Shown in pieces: positions 46,544 through 57,213 of a DNA stretch of 64,000 nt. The first letter of the stretch is position 1, and every line of letters begins with the position of its first letter. The position numbers were made by a program, and so were the translations under genes. Origin of the DNA: Macrocybe gigantea (Eukaryota; Basidiomycota; Agaricomycetes; Agaricales; Callistosporiaceae); assembly GCA_011319805.1 (NCBI GenBank), contig SJRY01000004.1, positions 124,001-188,000 of the forward strand. Reading direction: 5' to 3'. The notes beneath the pieces were generated by a model that worked only from the letters and a program-made list of their open reading frames with translations, was not told where the DNA came from and did not search any database.

Positions 46544-48011
46544 ATGCCGCTATCGTCGGCCGCGTCGACAAGCATCATCACAGCAGTTCTGGTAGCGGCC
46601 ACACTCACGACATTGGCAGTCTGGCAACACCATTCTCCTCGCAGCAGCAGAAAACGTATTAGAAACAAAGTTCGGCATATCTTTGTTTTACTTGGTTGTC
46701 GAAAAATGACCTGTCCCTGGAAATTTAGATGCCCCAGACCCTTTCTCAGTGGAGAGACCCCGGCGGTTCATATGAAGCAGACAAACGAGTTTGGGATGAT
46801 TTGGATCAGGTCTTCCGAGATGGGAAGCTGATGCTTTGGGAGAACGATGGGATGAATTTTCTTTGGTCTCCGGACGAGACTTATCCCTTGCCCAGTGGAT
46901 TCAGTTACGCCTTACCTGCTCGGTCTGTTCCGGATAGGATAGGAAATGTAGGATGCCTACGCAGGTTCGATTATCAGGTTCGTAGAGAGGTTTCCATGCT
47001 CACCACTGCTGCTACTAAACTTGGGATACACGATAGAATGCCCTTTCACGTATTGCACGTACGGAAGACGGACATGACGTTGTCGTCCGCGTGATTGTGA
47101 TTGGAAATGAAGGACATGAACATCTTAAGATTCTCAGAAGACTTGCAACTGGGGAGAGCAGCCTGTACAGCAACAATCACGTTCTTCCCATGTTCGCTGA
47201 ATTCCGCTTTGAAGACATTACGTTTGGACTTTTTCCAAGGGTAGGGGCTAGAGCGACTGAAATGTATGGATTTTGGGCGAAAAATTCAGTAGGCGATATT
47301 GTTGACATTCTTATGCAAATGTTAGAAGTGAGTCCTTTCTGTGGAGCTTTATGGCCTGTGACTAATGATCATCTCAAGGCCCTTGCATATATTCACGATC
47401 TGAATGTCGCACACCGTGTGAGTAGTCAATCGAACACATTTTGCCTTCAGTCCTTCGTTCATGTCAAAGACTTATTACCTCATCTTCAGGACGCATTTCA
47501 TAACAACTTTCTAGTTCAATGGCACCCAGAATCCCTTCTGACGATGAAGATTTCTCCGTCCCGCCCCCGTGTATATCTTATTGACTTTGAATGTGCTGTG
47601 GAATTCCCCATGGACTGCCCCGCGGCTGAATGCATTTCAGTTGGCTATCCACTTGGTGGCTCCCTCACCAATCCTCAAACTTACACTCGCCCCCTTCCGC
47701 CTGAGATCACCTCAGGGGAGCCATATAATCCATTCAAGTTGGACATATGGCAACTTGGGAGCAGCTTTTCAGATTTTAAGGTAGGTTTTCCTCGCATTCT
47801 GGCCCCGACATTATCATTATTCGCATCTTCTCACCCCCATCTTTCCCAGAGTACAATACCAACTATTGACGAAATTCTACTGGGCCTAACTGACAGTGAT
47901 CCAACTCGGCGACCGGATGCTAAAGTCGCGCTAAATCGACTACAAACGGTGGTCCATTCCATGACCCCGGAGTCACTGTGCATTCCACCTGTTGTTACTC
48001 GAGACGATTGA
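46544..48011 (+). CDS. Agaricomycete HRD kinase-like protein, possibly atypical kinase
   Basis: An N-terminal signal-anchor (ITAVLVAATLTTLAV) is followed by WDDLDQVFRDGKLMLWEN and then the kinase-like core: DVVVRVIVIGNEGHEHLKIL, NNHVLPMFAEF, DITFGLFPR, ALAYIHDLNVAHRDAFHNNF, RPRVYLIDFECAVEFP and KLDIWQLGSSF. The HRD motif is intact but split by an intron between HR and D. DFG is replaced by DFE, and the usual VAxK strand reads VVVRV. Clear introns follow ILMQMLE, VAHR and SFSDFK; the stop is at 48009-48011. The join between CLRRFDYQ and the core (about 46980-47060) is unresolved: either an intron or one missing base. The whole gene sits between the two halves of a TPR-CHAT gene. Confidence 0.7.
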
Positions 48012-49061
48012 CAAAAACTGACTTTCCTGTGACGTACCCGCATATAGAAATTACCTGGTTGTAGCGGGCGTTCGTTAACTGTTTTCGATTTTTCACTGCA
48101 TTCATAGGTCGCCTTGTTTTCCGCTCCATCCGTATTTTTTTTACCGTTTTTCTCTGTCTAATGATATTGGGATCGTGACTGAATTTCGTCACGGCAATGA
48201 TCCACATTGCGGCTCACTCGCCCTCTCCTCGTTTGAGCCCAACGTCCGCGGCACACGCCACCTGGGTGACCTCGCCCATGGAGCACGCCATGCCGTGCGA
48301 TTCGTCTTTACATCCTCCGTCGCATCGGCGCAATCTACAATCATGGAGCACGTCGCGCGGACCTCTGCAGCAAGTCAGCCTGGACACGAGCGTTGCGGTT
48401 GGGAATGGGTATGGAGAGCGCAAGAACGTCGCCGAACGCGTGAGTGCACATGCTTCTCAGGTGGCGCTTGGATTTTTATGTTCATGGCGAGGGCTGGTAG
48501 GTTCTTGCGAAGAGCGGTCTGCAAGCGACTTCTTTCCGGATCGGGCAAATAAGCGGTGGTCTGCTGAATGGTGCGTCGACACTCGACTGGGTGCCCATTC
48601 GACGTCCTGCCCACCCGACAGGCCCAAGTCTTTTTTTCGGACTCACCCAAATGCGACAATCAACGTTTGTTCGTACAGTACACAGTAAATTTGTGTTGTT
48701 CCCATCGCGGGATGTCAGATCAACGTCCTCTCCGTTGCTTGCATAACGATTTCACCCTGCCTTGAAGCCCTACCGCATTGCTGCCCCATCTACGCCCCTC
48801 GTTGCCCATCCCCTTATAATGTCCGTATCATGTCTTGTGCTTGTTCAGGTAGATAATCTCCTTTCTCTCTTTTTTGGCAGTCTTCTTACTTTTCCTTTCA
48901 TCTTTTTGCCAGCCGCTTCGCATTGCCTTGACGTTGTAATGGCCGTTTCTATGCTCTATTTTTCGTTTCGATTGCTCTTACGCACTTTTACTTCCAGTCT
49001 TGGACTGTGCCTTATAAGGCTGATTGTTTCCCGGCATTTCTCGGGCTGCAGTATGTCCTAA
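48012..49061. other. Right part of the insertion in the TPR-CHAT gene, non-coding
   Basis: About 1 kb, pyrimidine-rich on the plus strand toward its right end, without a recognisable gene. The frame of the CHAT half is closed by TAA at 49059-49061, immediately before the homology resumes. Confidence 0.45.
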
Positions 49062-49994
49062 ACATCATTCGTCAAGGAGGGGTTCGAGCATTTTCTCCTC
49101 CCTAAACCGTATGCGCAGCTGGCGGAGTGCATCAGGAATGGGCCCATCATCGTCCTTGTTGGGAGCGTGCATCTGTGCGCAGCGCTGGTGATCCTGCCTG
49201 GCAGCGCCGAGCCAGTGCATGTCCCGTTTGAGGGCTTTGGGTTCGAGACGGCGAGGAAGCTCAGGGAGAAGATGTTTGGTGCATTGGAAAGCCTTGGGAT
49301 TTATAGGAATCAGACAGTGAGGGAAGATGGTGGACAACAAGAGAAGGAGGATGCCTCTGTCTCTTCCTCACATCCGCGCGTGCGTAGCCTCGCTCGCCTT
49401 CCATATGTCCAGCGCGAGCTCGAGCTCGACGCCGTCGGATCGGCGGTCGGAGAGCAGAGGCTCAGCAGACTCACGGACGCGCAGGCGACGGTGAGCGCTG
49501 TAATGGACCAGATGGCCACGCCTGCCTCGGAATGGCTCCATTTTGCATGCCTCGCTCAACAGGACGCGCGCGAGCCGTTGCGCAGCGGGCTTGAGCTGTT
49601 CGATGGCCGGTTGGAGCTGGGCCAGATCATTGGGGTCAACCGCTCCGTCTATCCCACGCGTGGCCCAGAATTTGTGTTCCTCTCCGCGTGCGAGACGGCG
49701 CGTGGGGACGCGCGGCTCGCGAACGAGGCGGTGCATTTGGTCGGCGCGTTTGTTGCTGCGGGCTTTCGGGGCGCGGTTGGGACGCTGTGGAGCATGGCGG
49801 ATTTGGACGGGCCGCAGGTCGCGCGGGGCGTGTATCGTGAGGTGTTTGGGGTGGAGGTGGAAGCCGGGGCAGAGAGGGGAGGAGGGCCAGATGCGAGCAG
49901 GGCGGCTGAGGGTCTGCATCGTGCTGTGAAGCGGCTGCGGGAGGGGAATGTGCCCCATCATCAGTGGATCCCATTTATACATGTCGGCGTTTGA
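49062..49994 (+). pseudogene. CHAT half of the interrupted TPR-CHAT gene, catalytic His lost
   Basis: Open frame starting just after a TAA, with no ATG near its beginning. Homology to the intact CHAT protein begins at VKEGFEHFLLPKPYAQLAEC, equivalent to the GFGKFLLPPSW segment, and ends at the family terminus WIPFIHVGV. Compared with the intact gene it lacks about 160 residues before this point. It also lacks the WWCPTG/WWCASG-type segment between the linker and CHAT core (replaced by a polar stretch near 49330). The motif HFACHGEQD is HFACLAQQD, so the catalytic His is Leu (codon 49551-49553). The Cys of SACETA remains (49689-49691). It cannot be a working protease. Confidence 0.8.
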
Positions 49995-50264
49995 TTATGA
50001 CTTTGCTGCAGATCTGGTGTGAAGGACTGCTACGTGAATGAAGGGGTTTACCGACGCGTATTTGCGAGGTCGATTCGAGGTGACAGCGGGATGAGAGCGC
50101 GCCCGAGGCCGTGACGTTGTCATCAACTCCTGCCGAATGCTGGCATTGTGGGGACAAACATGACTGACTTGCGTAAACCATCTCAAGCGCTTGACTGACC
50201 AACTTGATCACGGTGCCGTGTATCCATTCGTATCGACTTTGGCGCAATAGTACACCTACTCTTA

Positions 50265-51457
50265 ATGAAACTGCCCGAGAACCACAGTGCCGCGCAGGCA
50301 GCGACTGTTTCTATTAATTGGCTGTTCTTCGACAAGGTGAAACGACCCATCAGGTGCACTGAAATGCCTCTTGCGCTCTTCAACGGCTTGGTGCAAGATT
50401 CAGCCGAGTTCTTTGTGAATGAAATTCATAGGCATCTTCGTTTCAACGCTGACCTGGGGACCATCGAATTCTGGCGGGTGAGTCTGCAATTCAGTCGGCC
50501 TTTCCCTATTTCTCAACGTTACACAGACCAAGGAACCACTCTCTATGGATGCGGTGGGGACTTCCTGGAAAGGTGCCGTCAGCGAACTAGAAGCTCGCGC
50601 CTCGATAATCCCCGGTCCTCGCCGCTTCTCCAAATACTTGCAAGAAGCGGTCACTAATGATGACCTTATTCATTTGATCATCACGGCTGAGGAGGAGCAT
50701 GCCAGAAGCAATGAGGACGACGAGCGTCGCTACATTGCGAACGGCCTTGAGAGTGGGCCTGTCTCATTTTTTATTTTCTGACTGTGACTCAGCTCAGATG
50801 CTCGCAGAATTCGGGAAGCTCTTATTGACAACGCTCGCATCTAGCGCTCATACCGCAGCCAACGACGGCGAGACCTGTCCGGACGGAGGTGTGGTCGAAT
50901 CAGAGGATGTGGGCGATGTTCAGTATTCTCAAGAAGAGGAAGAGGGTGCTGCATTGGAAGAGGAGGCTTCTCCACCCCCCTTGAAAAAGCAAAAATGCGA
51001 ACAAGACGAAGCAAGCGACGATTGTGGGCCATTTTCGTCGACATCGCCGGGGAATACCGTCTGACTCTCTCCACTCTTATCAGCCAATCCGGAAATTGAT
51101 CCCGAGGCAACGAAAGTCCGTGAGTGGAGGCACAGGTTGCAAAAAGCGTTCCTTAGTGGGAGCGTCCCAAAAGAAAAGGTATTTTGCCCGATTTCGTTCT
51201 TGTTTTGCTTTCCATAAATTAGTTCTCTCCAGGACATACCAGCTCTTGATGCTTTGTTCTCAACTGTCGAAAACTACCAGTCCATGTCCGTTGCATATCT
51301 CCAATTCTCCAAGATTGGGAAGGTCATGCGACATATTGCCGTCCTTGGTGATAGCAAGGTCCCCAAAGATGCAGAATACGAGTTCAGGAAACGTGCCAAG
51401 GCCCTTGTCGATAAATGGAATGATATTCTGGACATTCGACCTCTCCAGACATTGTAG
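50265..51457 (+). CDS. TFIIS N-terminal (LW) domain protein
   Basis: 329 residues in five exons: 50265-50477, 50527-50752, 50793-51023, 51084-51178 and 51233-51457. The C-terminal 100 residues are a TFIIS-N helical bundle: KVREWRHRLQKAFLSG, IPALDALFSTVENYQSM, YLQFSKIGKVMRHIAVL and FRKRAKALVDKWNDIL. The domain binds short disordered motifs in elongation and chromatin factors such as Spn1/Iws1 partners. Before it is an acidic linker with a PPLKKQK nuclear-localisation-type patch. The first 145 residues (WKGAVSELEARASIIP, RRFSKYLQEAV) are not recognised; Agaricomycete relatives I recall carry a PWWP domain there, which I do not see here. The joins all keep frame. Confidence 0.8.
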
Positions 51458-51978
51458 GTAGACAACATGGATAATCCGTCTGCTCCTTAAGTATAACTGC
51501 ATACTCGGATCGCACCCCGATCCTTCTCCATCTTGGTGATGGGAGCATGATTCGACACACGCCCGCTTCCTGCTTTTTTTTCCTCTTGCCATTCTCATCT
51601 CTATTGCCATCGCCACGTTGAGAAGGGTACGTGCCTACGAGACCCCAATATTTAGGACGATGTGATCGGCCTGTCTTAGTTGATGCCCATCCTGATGTCC
51701 TTGCGATCTCGCACCCATTCGTCCTGCACACAACTTGCGCTTGTTGGATTGACCTCTCGCTGATTGGATGAGACTAGACGCCTTCTGACATTGCTCGGCA
51801 CTATCATACTCGCGTTTGTCCACAGTATACCGGTCGTCGTGGAAAAAGCGGGTGCGGCACGCGAGCGCCAAATTAAATAAAAACAAATTCTAATAGCACA
51901 GAAGAGTACTCTCACATGACAGCTGAATAAAATACATTTAGGTTAGTAGTACACGATGCCAGTGCGACTTGAGAGCCG

Positions 51979-53403
51979 TCAGTAGGCCTTGCCGAACTGA
52001 GGGATGTTGCCGTCCGGGAAGAACTGCCTAAAGAGGTCAGGGTAGTGCCTCTGCGCGACGTCGGGGTGGCTCCTAGAGAGGCGTCAAGATGTTTTTTGAG
52101 GGATTTAGATTAACGATGGAAACGTACTTTACGCGCCCGATGAGGTTGACCCTGCCAGAGGGCTCGCGGTCGAACTCTGTGAAATTGACGGCTAAAAGCT
52201 TGAAATGAGTATGGATATAATATTAAAAGGGCAATTAGACGCACAGTCCGTGGGGGCGACTTGACCGCGTGTCTCTTTCAAAGCTAGCACCTCAGGCGGG
52301 ACTAGAAACGAGGGTGAGCCCACGTACGAACGTAACGACAAGTCAAGAAAAATACATACACTGTAACACATTCTCAGCGAGCCGGACGCTGAGCCCAATG
52401 TTCTGGAAAAAGGGAACAGAGTAGCGTGGGCCGGTGATGCCATTGGCGGAGTCGGCGCGCGGCGAGAGGACGCGATGTGAGGTGGCGCGTGCAAGGCCTT
52501 GCGTGACGAACTCGAGCGCTTTCCGATGTTGATGACAAAGGTGCCTGGCAGTGGTGGGACGTCTATCCATTCCCCGTTGAGATTCTGAACTTGGAGGCCC
52601 TTGTGTGGCGAGGCTTGGAGGAGCTGCGACGGGAGGAACATAAATTCGAAAAGAGCGTTCGGGTCTGGCTAAATGTCAGCTGTACGCACGAAGGTCAGGA
52701 ATCCGGCATCGTAGTGCGGTCCGACGCCCTGCTCGTCGTCGCCGCCGTCGACGAGCGGATACTGCACGATCTTGGCGCGGTGCTGCATCCTCTCTGGGGT
52801 GTCGTAAAAGCGGGCTATTTCGGCGGGCGAGAGGCCGAGTGCCTCAGCGAGGAGGCCGACAAACTCGTACGAGAGCGTCTGGACCTGGTCGAGGTACTGT
52901 TCAAACGTCTTGCGGAAGCCCGGGATGAGGGCCTCATTCGGCCACTGCGCGGGGAAGGATGGGTCAAGTTTAAGCAGACTGGGGGGCGGCTTGGCCGGGC
53001 CGACAAGATGCGCAGTAGAAGCAACTCACCTGCGAGGGTCCCCACAGCCTGACGTACTCCGGATCGCCCTCCTTCCACTTGCACTCGTGGCGCGTAGCGA
53101 TGTCAAACTGCTCGCGGTGGTCGACTTTGCCCTTGGTGAGCTCGGCGCCGAGGCGCGAGTAGCCGAGAAAGTGCGGCGAGTTGGCCATGCGGATGCTGAG
53201 CTTCTCGTCGTGCGGCAGCGCGAAGAGCGCGGGGATGTAATACTCTGTGAGCGCGGATATCGTCGTTGGTGAGACGGGGTGGTTGGAGAGGTAGAGGAAG
53301 CCGACGTTGATGAGCGCGTGCGCAGTGCGCTGATGAATTGCGGTCGGGTGGAGGGGGAGGAGAGGAGGGAGTAGTCGAGGACGGGGATGGACGTGAAGGA
53401 CAT
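51979..53403 (-). CDS. Isopenicillin-N-synthase-like 2OG-Fe(II) dioxygenase
   Basis: Non-haem iron oxygenase of about 350 residues in six or more exons (first 53403-53030, second from 52944). It opens SFTSIPVLDYSLL and has LINVGFLYLSNHP, HFLGYSRLGAELTKGKVDHR and EQFDIATRHE. The iron-binding HxD is in VGPHYDAGFLTF, the distal His in RATSHRVLSPRAD and the 2OG/substrate RxS in GPRYSVPFF. The C-terminus is DGNIPQFGKAY. Two single-base gaps occur, near 53316 (between ISALRT and ALINVGF) and near 52518 (between VINIGK and ALEFVTQG). Each would be cured by one G before CGC. Everything else matches, so a sequence error is likelier than decay. No non-ribosomal peptide synthetase is nearby, so penicillin-type synthesis is not implied. 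A ctataaat element lies about 35 bases upstream. Confidence 0.85.
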
Positions 53404-54007
53404 GATCGTGATTGAGTGAGGGCTACGAAATGTCCCCGGAATTTATAGAAAGAAACATATCATGAGATCCACTGTTTTGCGATTGTGAGAGGATGGCGCG
53501 ATAGATAATCCACTTCGGAACAACGCGTTTCCGTGATGTCGACGTCGAGAGCCTCTCGACCCACAAACATGATCCTTCAATTTATTGCTATTGACGTTGA
53601 CAAGCCAGACATTCATATCCATTTCGACTTGGCTTCTTGGCTTTCGTGAAGTCCTCCTGTGACCCTTGTGTTCGTCCGACTGGAAAAGGCGCTGACAGTC
53701 CATCCCACCCCGCCCAAGTTCGCCGTTCCCCATTAACAACGAACGCAATATGCACCTCATCGGCATTGCGGCAGACCATGCTGCGTACGCTGACTGATGG
53801 CCTTCAGTAGAGCGAGGTGAACGAGAACGCTTTCTTTATGTCAGGACGTGTTCAAGCAGAATTTTACTGATTATAAGTAGACTATCCATGCAGTGTTCAA
53901 TTCCAAGGCAATCGATACAGCGTCTGCACGTTACTGAATCTCCTTTGGCTAAATCTCTTGCCTAGGAGCAGATGACGTATTCCCAGTATCATCAACGATA
54001 CCATAGT

Positions 54008-56016
54008 CTACAGCCTTACCCCTTGGTCTGGGACAGGAGGCGACGCGCCAGTTCCCACCATGACCTCCACTCCTTCGCTACTCACGTCGTCGATCGTCAC
54101 ATAAATGTACGCAGGACCGGGTGGATAAATTCTGTTGTTCGGCGGACTCCTGATCCTGAGCGAGCGCCGATCTGGGGACAGCTGTGCCTCCATGAAGACG
54201 AGCAGCGAGCTGGAATGGAACGCGTGCGAGGAAAAGCCAAGGTCCATCAGCGCGACTGCGGGATAAGAGAGTCGGGTCATCACTCGTGATACTAGAATGA
54301 GAATATGAGAATCACCTTTCAAGTTTGATGTCCTCAAATTGGGAGGGACGGAGATGCTCATTGTGAATTGAGCATTGTATAGGATCTTTTTGGGCGCATT
54401 CAAGATTCTTGGGCGGGCGACGGTCATGTAAGGTGGGTTGAGGTACTCGACCCGGAATTCGCTGAGTAAAGGTGAGCAGCTCAGCAGACGTGTGAGGAAT
54501 GTTTGAGCTCACGTATTGTAACGCGTGGTGTTAACAACGTCTGGGTTCGGATTGGATCCTGCGATGAAAATATTGCTGAACAGCGAATGTCGGTCACTTA
54601 TGCGCGAGAATGGACAGCCAGCAAAGTTACCCTTTTGGAGTCAAAGTGGCCACTGAATGATACACTCGCGCAATTTCAGACGTAGGCATGCCTTTGTTGC
54701 TGATGCGATGGCCTGGTCGTGCATCAGGAGTGTAGAGCGATGGCGTGTACCTATTGCGAAGGTGAAAAGATAAGTACCGTTAGGGACAATTAAACGCGAG
54801 CATTGAGGTACTTACGCAGGATGGTCGGCATTCGAGTTGCCAATCGGATCCGAAACGGATGCATACGCTGCATAGCCTGTCTGCGCGCCATTCACAATCA
54901 GGACCTGGCCATTAGGCAGCAGGATCATCTCAGGCATCATGCGCGGCTCCAGCATATACTCGATCTCCCACCCTTTCTGTATCCCAGCGGGCGTCAGCGT
55001 CATGCGGCTGCACTGGCTGGACGCAGGGTCTTGCGAGGATAGGCTCTCCGATGGCGCTTTGTCACTGGTGTTTGTACCTCCGCAGATGAGGACTTCAGGG
55101 ATATAGAGCGGCGGTGAGAGCGGCAGGAGTGTCGCCGTTCCGTCGAAGGGATTCGTTACGCGCACGCCATTGGGAATGTCCGGAAGGACAAGTTCGGTAT
55201 TTTTCTCCACGTCGTAAATGATGGTCTGGTTGTTGGAAGCCATGAACACTCTGCCGTCTGGAAGAGCGATCGTCCTGGGAAACATATTCGCAGGAAGGGT
55301 GCGCTCAAGGAACGGCGAAGATCTGGGGATACCGCCGTCTTTGGGAGGAAAGAATTCGATGCTGTTGGCCGGGTCGGTGTTGTAAAAGAGTGTCGCTTCC
55401 CTATTTCCGCCTACCACCATCTGCCGCGGGTGTAACTAGCGTCAAGTCAGCAAAACGGAATGAAAGCGTAGTCCTTACAAGCGAGCCATCAAAAATCCGC
55501 AAGGATGAAGGATACCACCTCGGCTCGACCAAGTGTAGATTGACAGGATCTTCAATGAGGGGACATCCGTCTCCTGCAGGGTTGGAACAAGGCCCAAAGA
55601 ATCTGAGTGCCTGTCGGCCGTCCTCTGCTTCAGGAATGACAGGAGCGTTTCCTCCGACACTGACCTGCGTGCAGTGAGTACACGTGAGGCTGAACAACAA
55701 AATAAGCACACACCATCGTTCCGTTGCTCAAGAAACCACCAGACGCGCAGAACGAGTCTGAAACGACGTCTAGTGCAGTGGCGGTATTCGTCTCAAAGTT
55801 CCACAATGCGCCCCAGGCCGGATGGCCATTGACAGTGAGCGGATCGTTGCTTGCGATGTCAAAGATGATGGCAAGAGTCGGCGAAACGACCATCGCTTCA
55901 AGTGCCAACACGCCCGTAGTTCCGTTTTGCACGAAATGCCATCCAAGTCCCCTCCCATGGCTGAGAGTTGCTGAAGCAGCGAGGAGAGGGAGCGTGCGAT
56001 GAGACAACCTTACCAT
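54008..56016 (-). CDS. Copper radical oxidase (glyoxal oxidase type)
   Basis: Secreted enzyme of about 560 residues that oxidises aldehydes to acids and yields hydrogen peroxide, typical of wood and litter decay fungi. Seven exons; the first three are 56016-55714, 55664-55479 and 55420-54816, and the last ends at 54008. A signal peptide is followed by [20 protein letters not shown] and the cofactor Cys region [15 protein letters not shown]. Then come [15 protein letters not shown], kelch-type blades ([30 protein letters not shown]), the [15 protein letters not shown] copper-ligand His and the C-terminal DUF1929-like domain with GFSSHAFHS. The Cys, Tyr and His positions expected for the radical copper site are present. 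A tatata element lies at 56077-56082. No frame break was seen. Confidence 0.92.
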
Positions 56017-56076
56017 GTTGGTTTCAACTTCTGGTGAAAGTGTCGTTGTCCCTCTAGCTCCAAGACTCTGATGGAT

Positions 56077-56082
56077 TATATA
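56077..56082 (-). promoter_or_regulatory. TATA element of the copper radical oxidase gene
   Basis: TATATA about 60 bases upstream of the ATG at 56016, a normal spacing for a fungal TATA box with a short leader. Confidence 0.45.
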
Positions 56083-57213
56083 CCAGAAAGCCCAAGACGC
56101 AACATTCGGAGTACATGAAACGCGGATCACCATGTAAGCAGCATGCGCTGCATATCGATTGGATGCTCAGGAAATGGTTTTCTGTGGCAGCCGTGGGATT
56201 ATGCTTTCAATGTTAATACATTTCGTGAATCATAGGGCGAAAAATTGCTTACGCTGAGAGCCTATAATCAATCCAGAACATGTTCCGAGGTCAGGATTGG
56301 TCGCATCAGAATAAGGCCATCATATCCATCACCGTTCCCCATGTTTCCTCAAGTACGCGAACGTCAATGAGATGTCCGGAATGTAGATTACGGGGAAGCG
56401 GCGGACAATGCTTTCTATTGCCTGTCAAAGACATGAAGATCCGACGTCGTGTTTGTAGATTTTCTGTTTCCAGACCGGCCCTTTCTCCTGTGCGTGCCTT
56501 GTTAGGATGGAGAAGCTGTTTAGAGTGCATGACTCGAAGCTCGGGCAAGCATTCGGCTACATGGTGAACGGGCCTGATATCCAAAGTGCTATGGGAGATG
56601 AGGAGATGGCGGGGATTAGTCACACTTGCAAGTAGTTGTGGAAAGTCGCTGAATCGGCCGTTAGCGAGAGACTGATGCACAGCTGCGCCGACATATCCGT
56701 CATAGAGGCGATCACTAATTCCCGGAGACAAGTAATGGCGCCAAATGATGAAAAAGGGAATAGCATGACGGAGAAGGTCAACTGAGCCTACTCAGTCGAT
56801 GAAGTAATATGCCGACTTGCTCTGTGAAGGAATGAACGACTACGTCGAGCTTGTTCTGTTCAGTAGATGCTCACCTGTAAAGCCCGCTCTGCTAGACTCT
56901 CTCTCATGTTCAGGTGTTGTTTACTCATGGTATAGCGGAAGCGGTATGCGTATCCCCGTTAGAGATACTTTCTCTTTCCTCTGATTGATAGGCATGAAGA
57001 GAGTTGTAAACACCGTTTTATGACAGAAAAAATCTGCATTTCCTGATAAGGATATACAGCCAAATGACACATTGGTGGCTGTGTTAAGTTCGAACGTAAG
57101 AACATGACCATTGTCCTCCTAATCCAAACCATCGCCAGTTATCAATGAGAAGCTACATGTAAAGAACGGTACGACCAATCAAGGCAACGCCGACACGTAC
57201 CGCTGAACCACCA
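56083..57213. other. Intergenic stretch, no gene recognised
   Basis: Short minus-strand frames near 56306-56731 show no family resemblance. The only structure is the left copy of a short dispersed repeat at about 57047-57092. Confidence 0.45.
57047..57092 (+). repeat. Dispersed repeat, left copy (see 60799)
   Basis: ctgataaggata, then gccaaat, ggtggctgtgt and gttcgaac occur in the same order and spacing here and at 60799-60854, with indels between. The pair flanks the FunK1 gene in direct orientation. The GTTCGAAC core resembles a Pol III B box, so a tRNA-derived short element is one possibility. Confidence 0.5.

Noticed and set aside
45251..49061. LTR retrotransposon or DNA transposon as the insert in the TPR-CHAT gene
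   Set aside because: No reverse transcriptase, integrase, transposase or long terminal repeats recognised by eye. A non-autonomous element remains possible.
51979..53403. Beta-lactam biosynthesis from the isopenicillin-N-synthase-like gene
   Set aside because: No peptide synthetase or acyltransferase nearby. The fungal family is broad and most members are unrelated to penicillin.
56306..56731. Minus-strand frame of 141 codons upstream of the copper oxidase
   Set aside because: No domain, atypical composition and no splice partner; more likely chance.
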